64,000 nucleotides of DNA from Silene latifolia (Eukaryota; Streptophyta; Magnoliopsida; Caryophyllales; Caryophyllaceae): positions 13,022,948-13,086,947 of the forward strand of contig NC_133532.1 in NCBI RefSeq assembly GCF_048544455.1. Reading direction: 5' to 3'. Every line of letters starts with the position of its first letter. The stretch's first letter is position 1. The notes beneath the pieces are model-generated. The model made no database searches. It was given only the letters and a program-made list of their open reading frames with translations, and had not been told where the DNA came from. Below are positions 23,891 to 36,472 of the stretch, in pieces. The position numbers and the translations under genes are program-made.

Positions 23891-25666
23891 TTTGTTATTA
23901 GCAGTTTAAGTGATCGTGATCTACACTGAAAAAGAAAGGAAAAACAAAACGAAATAAGCAACTCATCGAGGTGATTTAAGTCTATTAAAAAATCATTTTA
24001 ATCGTGTAGACTCATTGCACTTGCATAATTGATCTCCCTCAAGAATAATACAAGTGATCCCAAGACTCAATTTCTGTAAATTGATAAGCCAACTGTTTAG
24101 CTAGTTCTATCGTTAGAACTCTTGGTCGATAGATTTCCGTAAATCCTATCTATAGTCCACCATAATCACAGTATCGTACGAGTGACCATAGTGTTGAGAT
24201 AAAATAGGTCAATCGGTTCCAACTTACCCGACGTAGAAGGGGTCATATTATGCCTACCGACGAAGAAGGGATTCATTGGAGTTTGACCTATAAAGACTGT
24301 TCTCAATTTTTGTTTATACGAGGAAGATCCCATTGACTTAATTTTAATTCATTTTAAGTGAACGAAAAAAATTAGCATTACGTGAATGAATTAATTTAGG
24401 TGATGGCTTAATTAAAACGTGTGATATCTGTATATCAAAGAAAACTAACGCGTGACCTCTATATGAGTCAGTTTTCATGCAATTATTAGGTGGTTTGGTT
24501 TTTAGGCGGAAAATGATGCAATCTATCGTTACGATAAAATAAATAAAAGAATGCAATACGTAAATAAAAATTCCTAGTGTGGCCTATCCTAGTAAAAAGA
24601 ACATAATACAACTTTGGAATCCACCGTTGGACCCGAGAAGCTTGTCTTGATGTTCCATCTTTTTCATGCAGCGGGAGTGAGCATCCGATCTCCATCTTTG
24701 GTCTTCTCAAAATTACAATTAAAATTTACAAAATATAAACCTATTTACATTCTAAATAAAAACTGTAATTACAAGAAAAAAAAAACAAAATGGAGATGCG
24801 AGATCTCAAAATACAACCAAGACCGTGTTCCATCATTACGGTAACACGTTCTACTAAGGCCACACTAAGTTACAACCGTTTGTAAAAATAAATAAATACG
24901 TAATAAAAGCATTCAAAACATTCAAAATAACGATAAAAAAAAATGCATCAACTAAAACAAATTTATTCGTGACATAATTCCGTAATTATGTTAAATTTAT
25001 TCAAACCACCTTTAATGATTAAAATTATGTGACAAAACCGCTTTAATCAACTTAATTTTAATCCGTGATAATCCGTTACTTTAAATCGTTTTAAAATAAC
25101 TAAATGGTACGTGAGTGAACCGTTTCACTATCAAGCGAATGCATAAAATCCGTATTATGCATAAAACATGGCCGAAAAAAACAAAACAAATTTTTTTTTC
25201 TTCACGGCTGAACGTGAACAGTACCAACAAATTTTTTTTTTTTTTTTTAACTGCTGCTGATTGCCGAGAGCAACAAAAGAACAAAAAAAAACTTTTTCGG
25301 CTAAAAAACGTGAGCATCAATTAACAAAACAAAACGATTTGTTAAAACCCAATTGCAATTTAATCTAATCCGTATAGAATTGAAACTACAATTGATACAT
25401 CTTTAACATATTGCAATAATGATCGATTAAAATTACAATATGCAAAGAATAAAAGGAAAACAAAAGATCGTCTGATCCAGCAAGAAACGTGTGGCACGCA
25501 TTTCTAGGCAAAAAAAAACGGAAAACAGGCCGAGAATGGCCGCACGGTTTTCCCAAAAAAAATTGGCCGAGACAAAAAAAATATTGTGCCGCACGAAATT
25601 TTATGCAAACAATTTATCGATTCAAATTCGTTTGATGAAAAACACATAGAAAAATTTACGTGGCCT
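23891..25666 (-). other. Copia 5' untranslated leader, no gene
   Basis: About 1.8 kb between primer-binding site and gag. AT-rich, with A/T homopolymers near 25190-25300. No conserved frame was recognised. Confidence 0.6.
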
Positions 25667-25679
25667 CGCTCTGATACCA
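25667..25679 (-). other. Copia primer-binding site
   Basis: Minus strand TGGTATCAGAGCG, two bases from the LTR end; complementary to the 3' end of initiator tRNA-Met, as in most plant Copia elements. Confidence 0.85.
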
Positions 25680-25681
25680 CT

Positions 25682-26671
25682 TGTAGGGTAATATCCGTAT
25701 AAAACCCTTAAATTATAGGACTATAACGTAAATTTAATATGCGATTTATGGTCATAAACGAAAAACAACAAAGAAACGATAAAGCATTAGAAATAACCTC
25801 GGGTCCTTTGAGATGTGGCCTAAGAACAGAAATCAAAGTAGATTTCCTCCTAATCGATACACCCAAGACCGTCTGAGACTATGCCCTTGTGCTAGAAATG
25901 TATTCTCTAATTGCCTTGCAATATTGAGAGAATTTGTTGTGAGTTTCTTTAGATGTGAGATCTAGGTTTTGAGAGAAAATTGTTCTCAAAACCCTAGTTT
26001 GTTTGCAAATGAAATGCTTAGGTTACAAAAGAGAGAGAGCCTCTCTTTTGTTTCCTCTTGCTTGGCCGGCCGTGAGCCTACATGGGGAAGTGGGCTTCCA
26101 CTTCCTCTTAATTTTACCTCGTGGTCCGGTTCGTAAAATGCTAAATGTATATGACACGATTTTATTATAAATCGTCATCGGTTATCGGTTATTAAAACAT
26201 CGTCTAGTAACATGAATTAGTCGATATAATAATACATGTCCGATAATGACAATATTGTATAATTAATTTATTCAATATACATTAATCAAATATAATCGTT
26301 TATATTTAATTTACGAATTAACTGCTTAATTCGTCTTAGCCAATATTATTTAATCCGTATTAAATAAAATATCTCAACATCGCGTTTGACTAATTGTTTA
26401 GTCAATAACTCCGACTAACTGCTTAGTCAACTTTGGCATCAACATGACTGTATTTTCATACCGTCACATCTCTCAAACGTATCCTATAGGTGTGACTTTT
26501 AGGGACCAGTTGATCACCGCCATCTGTATGACAATAACGTCAAACTTATCTAGCAAGCCAACCGTTATTGATAAACGTGGACCAACTGACAATAATACAA
26601 AAGTATACCCTTTGATCCTTTTAGAGATTTAAATGTTATTGCACTACTTGTAGAGGACACCAGCCCCAACA
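25682..26671 (-). repeat. Copia 5' LTR (minus orientation)
   Basis: 990 bp, the partner of 18020-19009 with three substitutions and no indel found. Confidence 0.95.
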
Positions 26672-26790
26672 TCCCGACCACAGGCTCACCGCACGGTCGC
26701 AGGGTTGCTCTGACACTATTTGTAAGTGGAGTGTGTTACGATGGTGATGGTCAGGTCGTCGGGTTGTTACACGTAATGTACTTACATTAC

Positions 26791-27085
26791 TGTTAGCGTA
26801 TGTAATCGATCTTGGGACTCCAACCATCAGCTTAAACTTTTGATTGAGATGATTTTTTGACATGGTATCAGAGCCATGTGACTAAAAGGTCACGAGTTCA
26901 ACTCTCACTGCCTCCATTCTATAGTGAAATATTAAGCACCGGGTATGAAGAGGATTGCAGTTGCATCCACACTTCAAGCCCGACGGGCATTCGTGTGTGT
27001 GGGCGTGCATGTTAGAGTGTAAATTCGATCTTGGGACTTCAACCATAACTGAAGCTTTTTGTTAAGATGATTTCTTGAATTGACA
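26791..27085 (+). mobile_element. SMART-like miniature LTR element
   Basis: LTR 1 (26791-26862, 72 bp) starts TGTTAGCGT and ends TTTTTTGACA. A primer-binding site TGGTATCAGAGCC follows with no gap (26863-26875). LTR 2 starts TGTTAGAGTGT at 27010 and runs to about 27085; both share CGATCTTGGGACT and CAACCAT. Total about 295 bp, the size of the SMART class of very small LTR elements. The interior carries a tRNA-like GGTCACGAGTTCAACTC segment and no coding frame. The target duplication is not clear. Confidence 0.8.
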
Positions 27086-27970
27086 ATAAAATGAAATATA
27101 TTTGCATTATAACAATTTTCTTATAGGTATGTTTATTGGTACGATGAGTCTAATAAGAAATAGATTTAACATAGAATAATATCTGTATTTTGTTTAATCT
27201 CACATTTTAGTTTGAAAAAACTTGGTACTTTATGATGTGTTTAGTGACCATTTGAATTTTTCGATTACCATTATAGAATATCATCATTATAATTTTCAGG
27301 TTGGTCACCATATATGAGGGAATATGGGCTATTTTGATCCGGTTGAAATTCAAACCTAGGTCATAACTCATAAGTACCTCTTATAACTTTACCAGTTAAC
27401 CTAATTGACATTCGGTAGAAGTATAATAAAAAGTCGCTTTTGACAAAAACTTACTATTAGTGGTATGTTAAAGAATCATGTTATATTTGACAAGATTCTA
27501 AAGTCGTTGCGTAAGAGCCGTTATTTATGAGTCAATAATTTCCCACACCTATGGTGAACTTTAGACGATCGATGATACTTTCTTTTTGTTCCTTATTTCA
27601 TTTCAATTGGCTTGTTTTACTTTGTTTTAATGTGTTGTCATTCAAGTTTACTTTTAATAGTCGTCAATTCTAAGGCTGAATCCTCAGTTGATGTACCATA
27701 ATTAATCAACGTGGTCATGTCTCATAGACTATAGCATTTGCATACATATAATAATCAAAGATTCAAAGGCTTAAGAATAATGTCGTTATAACAACCTTCT
27801 TTGAGGTTAGTCTTTAATCAACATGAAAAGTACACCATGATCTAAACAATCAATAAACTTTAAGCAGAGATGAAACTAAGTATAGGCTGATCAGGATACT
27901 AGCCCGAGCTAGTTTTTTAGAGACTATTACCATACATTAAAAATGGGGAGACCAATTAATTTATCACTTA
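27086..27970. other. Spacer, no gene
   Basis: AT-rich intergenic sequence with no domain, RNA gene or repeat recognised. Confidence 0.5.
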
Positions 27971-28349
27971 GGCTCTATTTGACAAAACTAATTGAAAAAT
28001 TAGGCGACAGATAGCTGAAATTAAAACATAAGTTAAGCTGAAAAGCTAACCGTATATTAAGAGCTTAGAAGCTAGTTGATTATATTAAAACTGTTTAACA
28101 AACTAACTGAAAAGACAACTACAACGTCTACAAATATGATAAATTGACATCAAAAAGACACAATCAGTATTTAATATTTTATAAATAAAAGGGGTAAAAG
28201 AAATACAATAATCCAGTTAACTTATATATAACTCACCTGTTATCCTAAGTAACTTTTATTTGAGCTAGCTTATTTACCGATTGCCAACCACATAAAAGCA
28301 CCAAAAATTTTGGTAAGTAAATTAACTTATTTGTCTTACCAAACAAAGC
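27971..28349. mobile_element. PIF/Harbinger (Tourist)-like MITE, diverged
   Basis: Starts GGCTCTATTTGACAAAAC after TTA and ends GTCTTACCAAACAAAGC; these match the ends of the clearer copy-type element at 36473-36903. Target duplication not intact on the right. Confidence 0.55.
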
Positions 28350-28860
28350 ATTCGGCATTCACTCTTAACCAATGTTGCCAATATGTTGGCCCGATTCTTA
28401 AACTATTCACATTGTAGTATTGTACTTACTTTAGTTGCTTTAACCCTAATTAAGTATAGAAAGCCAAATCTCAATTTGATTACATATACAAGAGCCTCTC
28501 ATTTTTTTAGCATTAGGGTTGCCACACTTTTGGACCTACCCTAATTTTTCCTTTTATATAATTGACTATGCAATCAAAATCAAGAAAAGTGCTACATAAC
28601 TACTAAGGTACTACTACTATGTTGTTAAGTCATTCATTCTCTCAAAAATCAGAATATGCTCAATGTCATTTTTATTTGTTTTGGTATCCGATGGTAATTG
28701 TTGAGCTTCCAAAAGGTATCTAATTGATTCCTATACATTGGCTATGACTTAAAGATGTAAAAAACTTATTAAAATTTTATTGAGTGAGACCCTTTTTTTG
28801 GATTGAAATTGGCTGAACTGGATTGAATTAATTAAACTGAACTTATAATAAATGAAAAAC

Positions 28861-28898
<38 letters not shown>

Positions 28899-28972
28899 TG
28901 TTTCTCGTTACCAAAATAATAATAATAAAAATAATAATAATAATAATATAAGTTCATTAGTTCATAATTGTA
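28350..28972. other. Spacer with (AAT)n microsatellites, no gene
   Basis: Holds (AAT)n at about 28861-28899 and a second impure tract at about 28914-28948. Nothing coding. Confidence 0.6.
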
Positions 28973-30672
28973 CTAGTTTTAAACCCGTGCAAAAAATGCA
29001 CGGGTCGTAATAACAGATGTTATTATTGATACATGATCATATAAATGAGTGTTATTAAATGTGCAATGCCGTAACATTATAAATAAGTCCATAATTCAAG
29101 ATTTGACGTAATATAATTTCATAATTTCGGTAACGGTCTTCATTCTGATGACATAATACGGTTTTTCATCATTAACATAATTAACCAACATAACGTACGT
29201 ATAATTAAAGAAAAAACAGTTTTCATCTACGACAATGGTTTTCATCATTAATGTTATTAAAATAATCGATTCAATCTATCAGTCGCTGCTTCGAACCACT
29301 ATCACGAGGATATCACCCTGGTTGGGGCTCGGGGACATTGCACGTAAGTTGTATATGTGAGTAGTATTTTTTTTCAAAATGTGCTTTTCCAAAGCATGAG
29401 AATCTAATATCTCCCTGGCTCACTAACACTGTCACCTCCATCATCTCTCCAACTCCCCTCAAATATTAAATAAAAATGAAAATTCGTCCACTCTCAATTT
29501 CATCTTATAACCTCATTCTCACTTGGAGGCCTCTTTCTATTCCTTTTAAATTCCGATTGAAAAATTTCTCACATCAAATCTGCCCTCAAAATTTACTTCA
29601 CACCTCATATAACGACATTTGCAATCAATTATCGAAATTATATGTATGAAACAAAAAGATCGATCTTTATGTATTTTCGACTATTGATTTCTTTAAAATT
29701 GATTTCTTTTTCTTCAATGCAGTATTGTTATTTTATTTTTTTACAGTAATTCACTGTTTTTCCTTTTTTTTGTTTTTTTTTTTCACTATTCTTCAGTTAT
29801 TATGAATAATTATGATGTCTTTCAGACCTTTTTAAAAAAGTTATTTAAATATTGTTGTCTTTAATTATTTCTGTTTTTTAAGTATTTTTCAATATGTTCA
29901 TCTCATTCAAATTTAAAGGATTTGACTTTTAACATTAAAGCTAATTAAAGTGAATAATCGGAAGAACTTCTTGTAAGTATGATACGAAACTTATATTTCC
30001 TCTTTTTATATTTCTTTGCATTTATTTTAAAGTTTATATTTTTTTCGATTTGGAACGGGAACTTTTTCAAATCTACTTGTATTATACTGGTTATGTTATA
30101 TTAGGTTCTTTTTATATTTGCTTTCATTTATTTGAAAGTTTATATATGTTCGATTTAAAAAAAAAAAACTCTCTTACGGAGTAATCTATTTTCTACGATT
30201 TTTTTTTATCTACCTCTACTATATTGTTTATGTCCGAAAATTTAAAAAAATGACATATCAATATATTTTGTTGTTAAAATGTTAATAAATAATATACTCT
30301 GTATTTGTGATGTTGGAATATAATAGTTATACTGTTTTTTTTTATTTACACAATGAATTTAACTACGTACTCATTCCGGATGATTAATCAATATGCATTG
30401 TTCACATTTTATTTGTTCAGGTTAGAAGTAGGAGGACGATTATTTGAAAATTTTATTAATTTTTCGTAATTGTAATTTATTAATGTGTAATTGTATAATG
30501 TATGATTTTGTGTAAATGTAATCTTAAGTAAATAAAATTAAGATGGTAAAGAAAAGTGTAATTAATTATGTAGATATCATGGCGGTCCCCACGTTAGAAA
30601 AAAAAAGAAAAAAGAAAATTTGTAACGGCCAATAGGAATCCTTTAAAGAACCCATCTTTTATACTATGTAGA
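28973..30672 (-). mobile_element. Helitron E, non-autonomous, complete
   Basis: On the minus strand it begins TCTACATAGTATAAAAGATG (end at 30672) and ends with the hairpin ACCCGTGCATTTTTTGCACG(GGT) and AAAACTAG (28973). It lies between A (28972) and T (30673). Length 1,700 bp. The interior (about 29270-29600) has a patch of higher-complexity sequence that could be captured host DNA, but no protein was recognised. No Rep/helicase frame. Confidence 0.85.
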
Positions 30673-31271
30673 TTGGTTTTTGTTTGAAATACATACTTCT
30701 ATTATTATAAAAAGATAATCAACTTTCAAATATGAAACATTTTGATTTGAGGTGTATAGGGTATACAGGGGAAAAAATGAATGGAAGAAAATAATCAACA
30801 TTTCGTAAAATATAGGTATGTAGATTGAAAATTTTAAAATGCGACCAGATTAACATAAGAAAATAAAAATATAACTAAATTCACATTTTCCATGGATTAG
30901 GGCACAAATAGAATTATTTCGATTTTTTTTAGTTAAACGTCGAATTGAAGAAATAGTGTTGAAATAAGATATCTAATTTTCCTAATTATGAATATATCAA
31001 GAGGAAGTATAATTTGAATAAAGTTTTACAACGAAGTAGTACACAACAAATGTTTAAAATGGCCAATGATGACCTTGAAAATTATAGTTTTTCTAAGACG
31101 AGATAATGAAAGAAAGATCACACGCATCATGTATACAGTAGATTTTTTTCGAATGTTAATTCTTTAGCTTTATATGAAGTATGGAGTAATTAGTTAGCTA
31201 GGATTGACATTGTATACATTTATTTTCTTCAAGAGAAATATCAACAAGCAAAAATGATGCGTTACATCATA
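30673..31271. other. Spacer, no gene
   Basis: AT-rich intergenic sequence; nothing recognised. Confidence 0.5.
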
Positions 31272-31279
31272 TGAGTAAA

Positions 31280-32934
31280 CAGTGGTGGAGCCAGGGAGGG
31301 ACTAATAGGGGCGGTTGCCTTGGGGAAAATTAGCGCTCACACATGAAAAAGGAAAAAAATATAAGAACACGATTTTTACGTGGTTAGACAAATGCCTACG
31401 TCCACCATTTCATCCATAATATATTATCATCTCATAAGTACAAGTTTAAGGATAACTTGACAAACCTTCATACAATAAACCATCCAAGGACCCCGAGCAC
31501 ACATCTCACTCAAAGGGTCGGGCTGAAATCCCCACACAACTCTCTTTTTGTGGTGACTATCACCCTCTCACTGGTAAAGAGACCTCACACTATATCATTG
31601 TTGAGGCTACATCTCTCACACACTTACAACACATATAAGATTTTTCTTATATAGAAAAACTCACCCTAATAAACCTACGTAACATAAACATGTTACATGT
31701 AATATATTATTAATGTAAATGTATGTTTCTAATTTAATCTATAACATACATCTTTACATTAATCCCATCTTATTCATTAACGTGTCAAAAGTAATTTATC
31801 TCCTTTGTCATCATCAATACCAAGGAATTAAATTCGCTCATATCTCAACATTCCCCCCTCGAACTGAATTCCTAGGTAATATCAATAACATCGACTTGTC
31901 TTTCTTCCATTCCTCTTGACTAATTTCCCCCTCAAGAAAACACTTGGATTAACTTGTACCGCCGTTTCAAGTCAACGGGACACACCACCCGACTACCACC
32001 TATCGGAAAGACTTTCGACACAAATACCAAATTCACAAACCTTTTCAAACCAAGGACCACATCATTGTCCTCTTCTCCAACGATAATATCTGTCCATCTT
32101 GCACCGCCATTATTATCACATAACGGGACCCGCTGCCTGATAACAACATTATCAGGAAGACTTTCGACACAAGGAACCACCACAGTTCTCTAATCGTGAG
32201 GTCAAAGCGAGAGCTCGTCACTTGCGGTCCACCACACGGACCCAGCCGAACCATCGGCTCTGATACCACCGTTGGGGAAAATTAGCGCTCACACATAAAA
32301 AAGGAAAAAAATACAAGAACACGATTTTTACGTGGTTCGACAAATGCCTACGTCCACCATCTCATCCATAATATATTATCATCTCATAAGTACAAGTTTA
32401 AGGATAACTTGACAAACCTTCATACAATATACCATCCAAGGACCCCGAGCACACATCTCACTCAAAGGGTCGGGCTGAAATCCCCACACAACTCTCTTTT
32501 TGTGGTGACTATCACCCTCTCACTGGTGAAGAGACCTCACACTATATCATTGTTGCGGCTACATCTCTCACACACTTACAACACATATAAGATTTTTCTT
32601 ATATAGAAAAACTCACCCTAATAAACCTACGTAACATAAACATGTTACATGTAATATATTATTAATGTAAATGTATGTTTCTAATTTAATCTATAACATA
32701 CATCTTTACATTAATCCCATCTTATTCATTAACGTGTCAAAAGTAATTCATCTCCTTTGTCATCATCAATACCAAAGAATTAAATTCGCTCATATCTCAA
32801 CAGTTGACATTTGAAAATTTTGAAATTTTTAGTTAAAATTTTCGAATTTTTTTTAGGCTCCCTTATAATATTACCGTTCCGCCCCCGCTGAAAATTTTCG
32901 CCCCCACTGACTTACATTCCTGGCTCCGTCACTG
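31280..32934. mobile_element. hAT-type non-autonomous element hosting an LTR element
   Basis: Left end CAGTGGTGGAGCCAGG and right end CCTGGCTCCGTCACTG are inverted hAT-type termini. The 8-bp flanks TGAGTAAA (31272-31279) and TGAGTAGA (32935-32942) match at seven positions, the hAT duplication length. Most of the interior is a 1.48-kb LTR element, leaving a hAT body of about 170 bp. Confidence 0.8.
31321..32802 (-). mobile_element. TRIM/LARD-type LTR element without gag-pol
   Basis: Two 530-bp LTRs (31321-31850 and 32273-32802) start TGGGGAAAATTAGCG and end CATATCTCAACA; I count about nine differences. On the minus strand the primer-binding site TGGTATCAGAGCC lies next to the right LTR (about 32256-32268), and a polypurine tract (GAGGGGGGAA) abuts the left LTR. 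The 422-bp interior has no retroviral domain. It inserted into the hAT element; the 5-bp duplication is not clear. Confidence 0.85.
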
Positions 32935-32942
32935 TGAGTAGA

Positions 32943-33566
32943 CTCAAAGCTCAAGCTCGTCCATCTTTAATTAGAGACCGAAAATTAGTTAATTTTATAT
33001 TCCGTACAATTATATACAACATATACAAAAACGTGTTACGCAACATTTTAGGCTAAAGGGACCCCAAGGAATTAATTTCCCATAACATTCATTTGCACGG
33101 TTTCTTGTAGCTATTTTGAAAATTAAGGAAATCCCCATAAAGATTTAAGATTTTTTCATAAAGGAGTTGTATCCATTGAACTATGAGTTGGCATGCAAAT
33201 GCAACAAGGAAAAGGTCAAGTAACCAACGTCTTCGAAGTTCGAAATGAAATTAAAGTGAGACATATTGCCAAGAAAGGGCAATTGTGTTGCCCTCAAGGT
33301 CATCATACAAAAAATATTTCCTCAACTTATTATTTGGATTATTGTATCTATTTGATTTTGTTTGTCAAACATTATATCTCTACATAGATGATATTTATAA
33401 TTAAGAATAATGATGAGAAGTCCGCGTGATATAAATTTCGATTTTGTCAATAACTCCGATTAGTTATAAAGTTAAAAGGCTGTACTCTTTTAATCTCAAG
33501 GGCCAATGTTTTGATCAACCGATAGTGATAATTAATGTCTCGGGTTTCAAATTTGAGGAAGGATAT
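32943..33566. other. Spacer, no gene
   Basis: AT-rich. A 64-codon open frame at 33193-33387 has no recognisable feature and is not called. Confidence 0.5.
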
Positions 33567-33569
33567 TTA

Positions 33570-33720
33570 CGCCCTGTTCTTTTAAACTTAATTTCAGTTC
33601 TTATTAGCTCAGTTCAGTTCAATTCAGGTCGATTCAGTTCAGTTCAATTCATTTAATTCAACTATTTTTGCTTATAAATTCTGTTCAATTCAGCCAATTT
33701 CATTACAAAAGAACAAGACC
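33570..33720. mobile_element. Tourist-like MITE, about 150 bp
   Basis: Ends CGCCCTGTTCTTTT and AAAAGAACAAGACC are inverted, with TTA on both sides (33567-33569, 33721-33723). The interior is rich in TTCAGTTCAATTC repeats. Confidence 0.65.
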
Positions 33721-33723
33721 TTA

Positions 33724-35696
33724 GTAATATCTGAATTCGAGAGGGAGACTCCGGACTCGTGTTGCGTATAATATTGTACTAAATTAAATGAACTATTGTG
33801 TTAATAATAATTATTGTGCAAAGAACACAATAAAAGAGGTTTAGGTTTGAAAGGAGAAGAAATTGAAGACAATCCTCAATGGTTTGTGACCATGAATTGA
33901 ACGAACACTCATCCTTTCCAATCATTAATTTTGACAATGAGCTTTTAGAGCTTTGCTAATCATTTGCAAAAACTAACAAAAAGTGCTAACTAATTTGGTC
34001 CCAAAACTTTGTATTCGTGGTACATACGGAAGCTCAATTCATACCTACACCAAAACTAGTTAAATTACTTCATATTTCTTGTTCCAAATAGAGGACAAGA
34101 AATTATTTCTATTAATTAACATTTACAATGAATAAACATCCTTAATTGTTATCTATTAAGATTCAAATTTAATGGTTGAGACTCTGAATACGCATTTTAT
34201 TTGAATATTATTAGTATCGATAATGTAAATGGTAAGTTGGTAACCAGGTTTGAACCCAAGATTTCTAAATTTTCATAACTATTATGAGCACTCATAAACC
34301 GAATTAAGGCTGCCTCGATGTGTTTATCACTAGTATAGGCATACGTTTAAAATACAAACAAAATACACAAAATGTACATTGTGCTGTGATAATATGTATA
34401 TGATCATTTCAATAATTCTGTTAGGACTTTAATGTTGGAACAAATAGCGAAAATATAGATCAAACATTTTTGACCTGGAGTCAATCATTCTTTGATTTTA
34501 CAAATTAAGCTAGTTGAGATTTACTAATAAGATCTTTTACTAAAGGCCTTTAAAACCGCCACCAAAGTACGAGAATTAATTCATGAGACATACTTTAAAT
34601 TTAGTTAGTAAAAGCCACCAAAAATGCGCGTCCTAGATTTGCTCATGATGTAATGGTGACACATACATCATATACATTATTATAACCAAATGAAATGAAT
34701 GTAATGGGAGTTCAAAAAGGACAAGAAAAAAAAGCTTAAATAACAGAAACACAATAATAAGAGGTCCCGTACGCTCAAACTCAAAGTATGGCAAATAAAT
34801 AGAACTAATAATGATAATAATTCAAGAATAATACCACAATTTTATTGGAGACAACTAACAAATTTGGACGATCATAAAGCAATTTAAAAGGTTGCTTAAC
34901 ATGTTCAAACGTACGTAAGGGCTTTGTATCACCTCACGTGCAAGGTCACGAGACTCCCCCTCTTCGACTCGAATTCGTTAAATTATGGCATTAGATGAAT
35001 ATAGCGAAGATACATACATATTAGATTATTAGTAATTTATATTTAGAAAATATTTATATAATAAAATCAGTGGTGCATGAGGTAGCGAAGGACTAGCAGG
35101 AACGCTCGTCAAAATTAACAATTTCATACAATAATTCATACGAAGTATTATCTTACTGATAAAACTTTATACAGTTGGTCTTCATTTAGACGGACTTTTT
35201 TTGGTCTGAAGCAGTAAGACGAGATTTTATAATAATTTTACACCCAAAGTGACCTTTATTAAAAAATAAGTTACTAAACTTGTAATATTAACTGTATCAT
35301 TATAATTATATTTAACTATAAAATAATTATATATATCCATCTCAAATTTCATATGAAAAGTAGCCATCTAAAACAAGAGTTTTGGAACTTTATACTCGAT
35401 GAGGACCAGGACCTTATGGTTGGAGATTAAGCCAATTAAATAAACTTAAACCAAATCTCTTTTAATTATTTTAATGGAAGACATGTGCACAAGGACAAGA
35501 GTAAAAGTGAGGTTCGAAAGCAATGGTTAGGAAGTGGCATTGTGGGTTGTGGCCGTAGTTTGCCACTATTGTTGTTGCTCATTCATGCATGTACTATTAA
35601 CTTTCACACAAAAATAAAAAATACATGATGTACTAATAAATTTGTTTAAGTAAATAATAGGGATCAACCGGATACCTATACTCATTTTGCAACCTC
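33724..35696. other. Intergenic AT-rich DNA, no gene
   Basis: Nearly 2 kb without a domain, RNA gene or bounded repeat that I can support. Confidence 0.5.
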
Positions 35697-35699
35697 TCA

Positions 35700-36422
35700 G
35701 AACACCCACAATAGAGAGGATTGAACCTCCTCTTAACCCTCTCTCTCCTCTAAGAGGATATCCTCTCTATTGTGGGAACTATATTGGGTGTCCTCTTGTA
35801 TAGAGGAAGATGAGTGTTTCATCTACTTTTAGAGGAAAGTAGAGGAAAGGTGACATAGGCCCTTGTGCCCACAAGCTAATGTTTGTTTGCCATATGGATA
35901 ATATTTTAATTTATAATTTTTATTTATTATGGAAAAAAAATTACTCAATATACTTTTAATTGTTATTGTACATTCATATTTGTTTGAACATATATGGAAT
36001 ATGTTTCAAGACTCGAACATAAACTAAAAATATGCATTACAATTTAATGTTAAGTTTCATGTGTTTTGTTTTATAAATTTTATATCTTACTTTGTATTAT
36101 GAATTTGATTTGTTTTATGAATTTTATATGTTATTTAATTTAGCAACACAAACTTTTTTTAAAATTAATTTTATTAATTTGTAAATTATTAAAACAATAT
36201 AAAGTAACCCATAATATTAAATATAAATAAAATAAATATAATAATAAGAAAAATAATATAAGAGGATCCTCTCTATTGTGGAGGAAAAAAGATGTAGTAG
36301 AAATGAATAGGATATAAATAGTGGGAAATGAGATGGATGAAAGAGGAAATGAGGTGTCAAAAAAAATAGAAAGAAAGAGAAAAAATAAGAGGATGAAATC
36401 ATCCTCTCTATTGTGGGTGCTC
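35700..36422. mobile_element. PIF/Harbinger-like element, 723 bp
   Basis: Left end GAACACCCACAATAGAGAGG and right end, inverted, GAGCACCCACAATAGAGAGG match at all but one position. TCA flanks both sides (35697-35699, 36423-36425), a 3-bp duplication as in PIF/Harbinger. Extra internal copies of CCTCTCTATTGTGG near 35772 and 36269 suggest a composite or nested copy. No transposase. Confidence 0.75.
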
Positions 36423-36472
36423 TCATGCCATATGCAACCTACTTCGATTCCTAGCTTATTCCTTCCCAATTA

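Larger units (their letters stand above)
18020..26671 (-). mobile_element. Complete but coding-defective Ty1/Copia retrotransposon
   Basis: The 8,652-bp element has 990-bp LTRs (18020-19009 and 25682-26671) and a perfect 5-bp target duplication TCCCG (18015-18019, 26672-26676). On the minus strand the order is LTR, primer-binding site (TGGTATCAGAGCG), long leader, gag, zinc knuckle and protease, integrase, reverse transcriptase, RNase H, polypurine tract, LTR. Integrase before RT is the Copia order. Only three base differences were found between the LTRs, so insertion is recent, yet the coding region contains several frameshifts and stops. RT and RNase H resemble the TNT1-like branch, but the lineage is not fixed by eye. 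Confidence 0.95.
17722..26771 (-). mobile_element. Old TRIM split by the Copia insertion
   Basis: The left LTR (17722-17916) starts TGTAGAGTGTG and ends GTGTTACA. Next to it, read on the minus strand, is a polypurine tract (AAGTGGGAGAG). Across the Copia insertion, TGCTCTGACACTA (about 26704-26716) is a mutated minus-strand primer-binding site, and 26721-26771 looks like a shortened second LTR (TGTAAGTGGAGTGTGTTAC to GTTGTTACA). The Copia target duplication TCCCG joins the two internal halves. Without the Copia it is only a few hundred bases, with no coding frame. Assignment rests on the LTR-PPT-PBS order. Confidence 0.55.

Noticed and set aside
26863..26925. A functional tRNA gene
   Set aside because: The tRNA-like words are a primer-binding site and a SMART interior; no cloverleaf can be closed.
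31932..32183. 83-codon minus-strand frame in the TRIM interior
   Set aside because: No gag, protease or other domain; overlapped by similar-length frames on the other strand.
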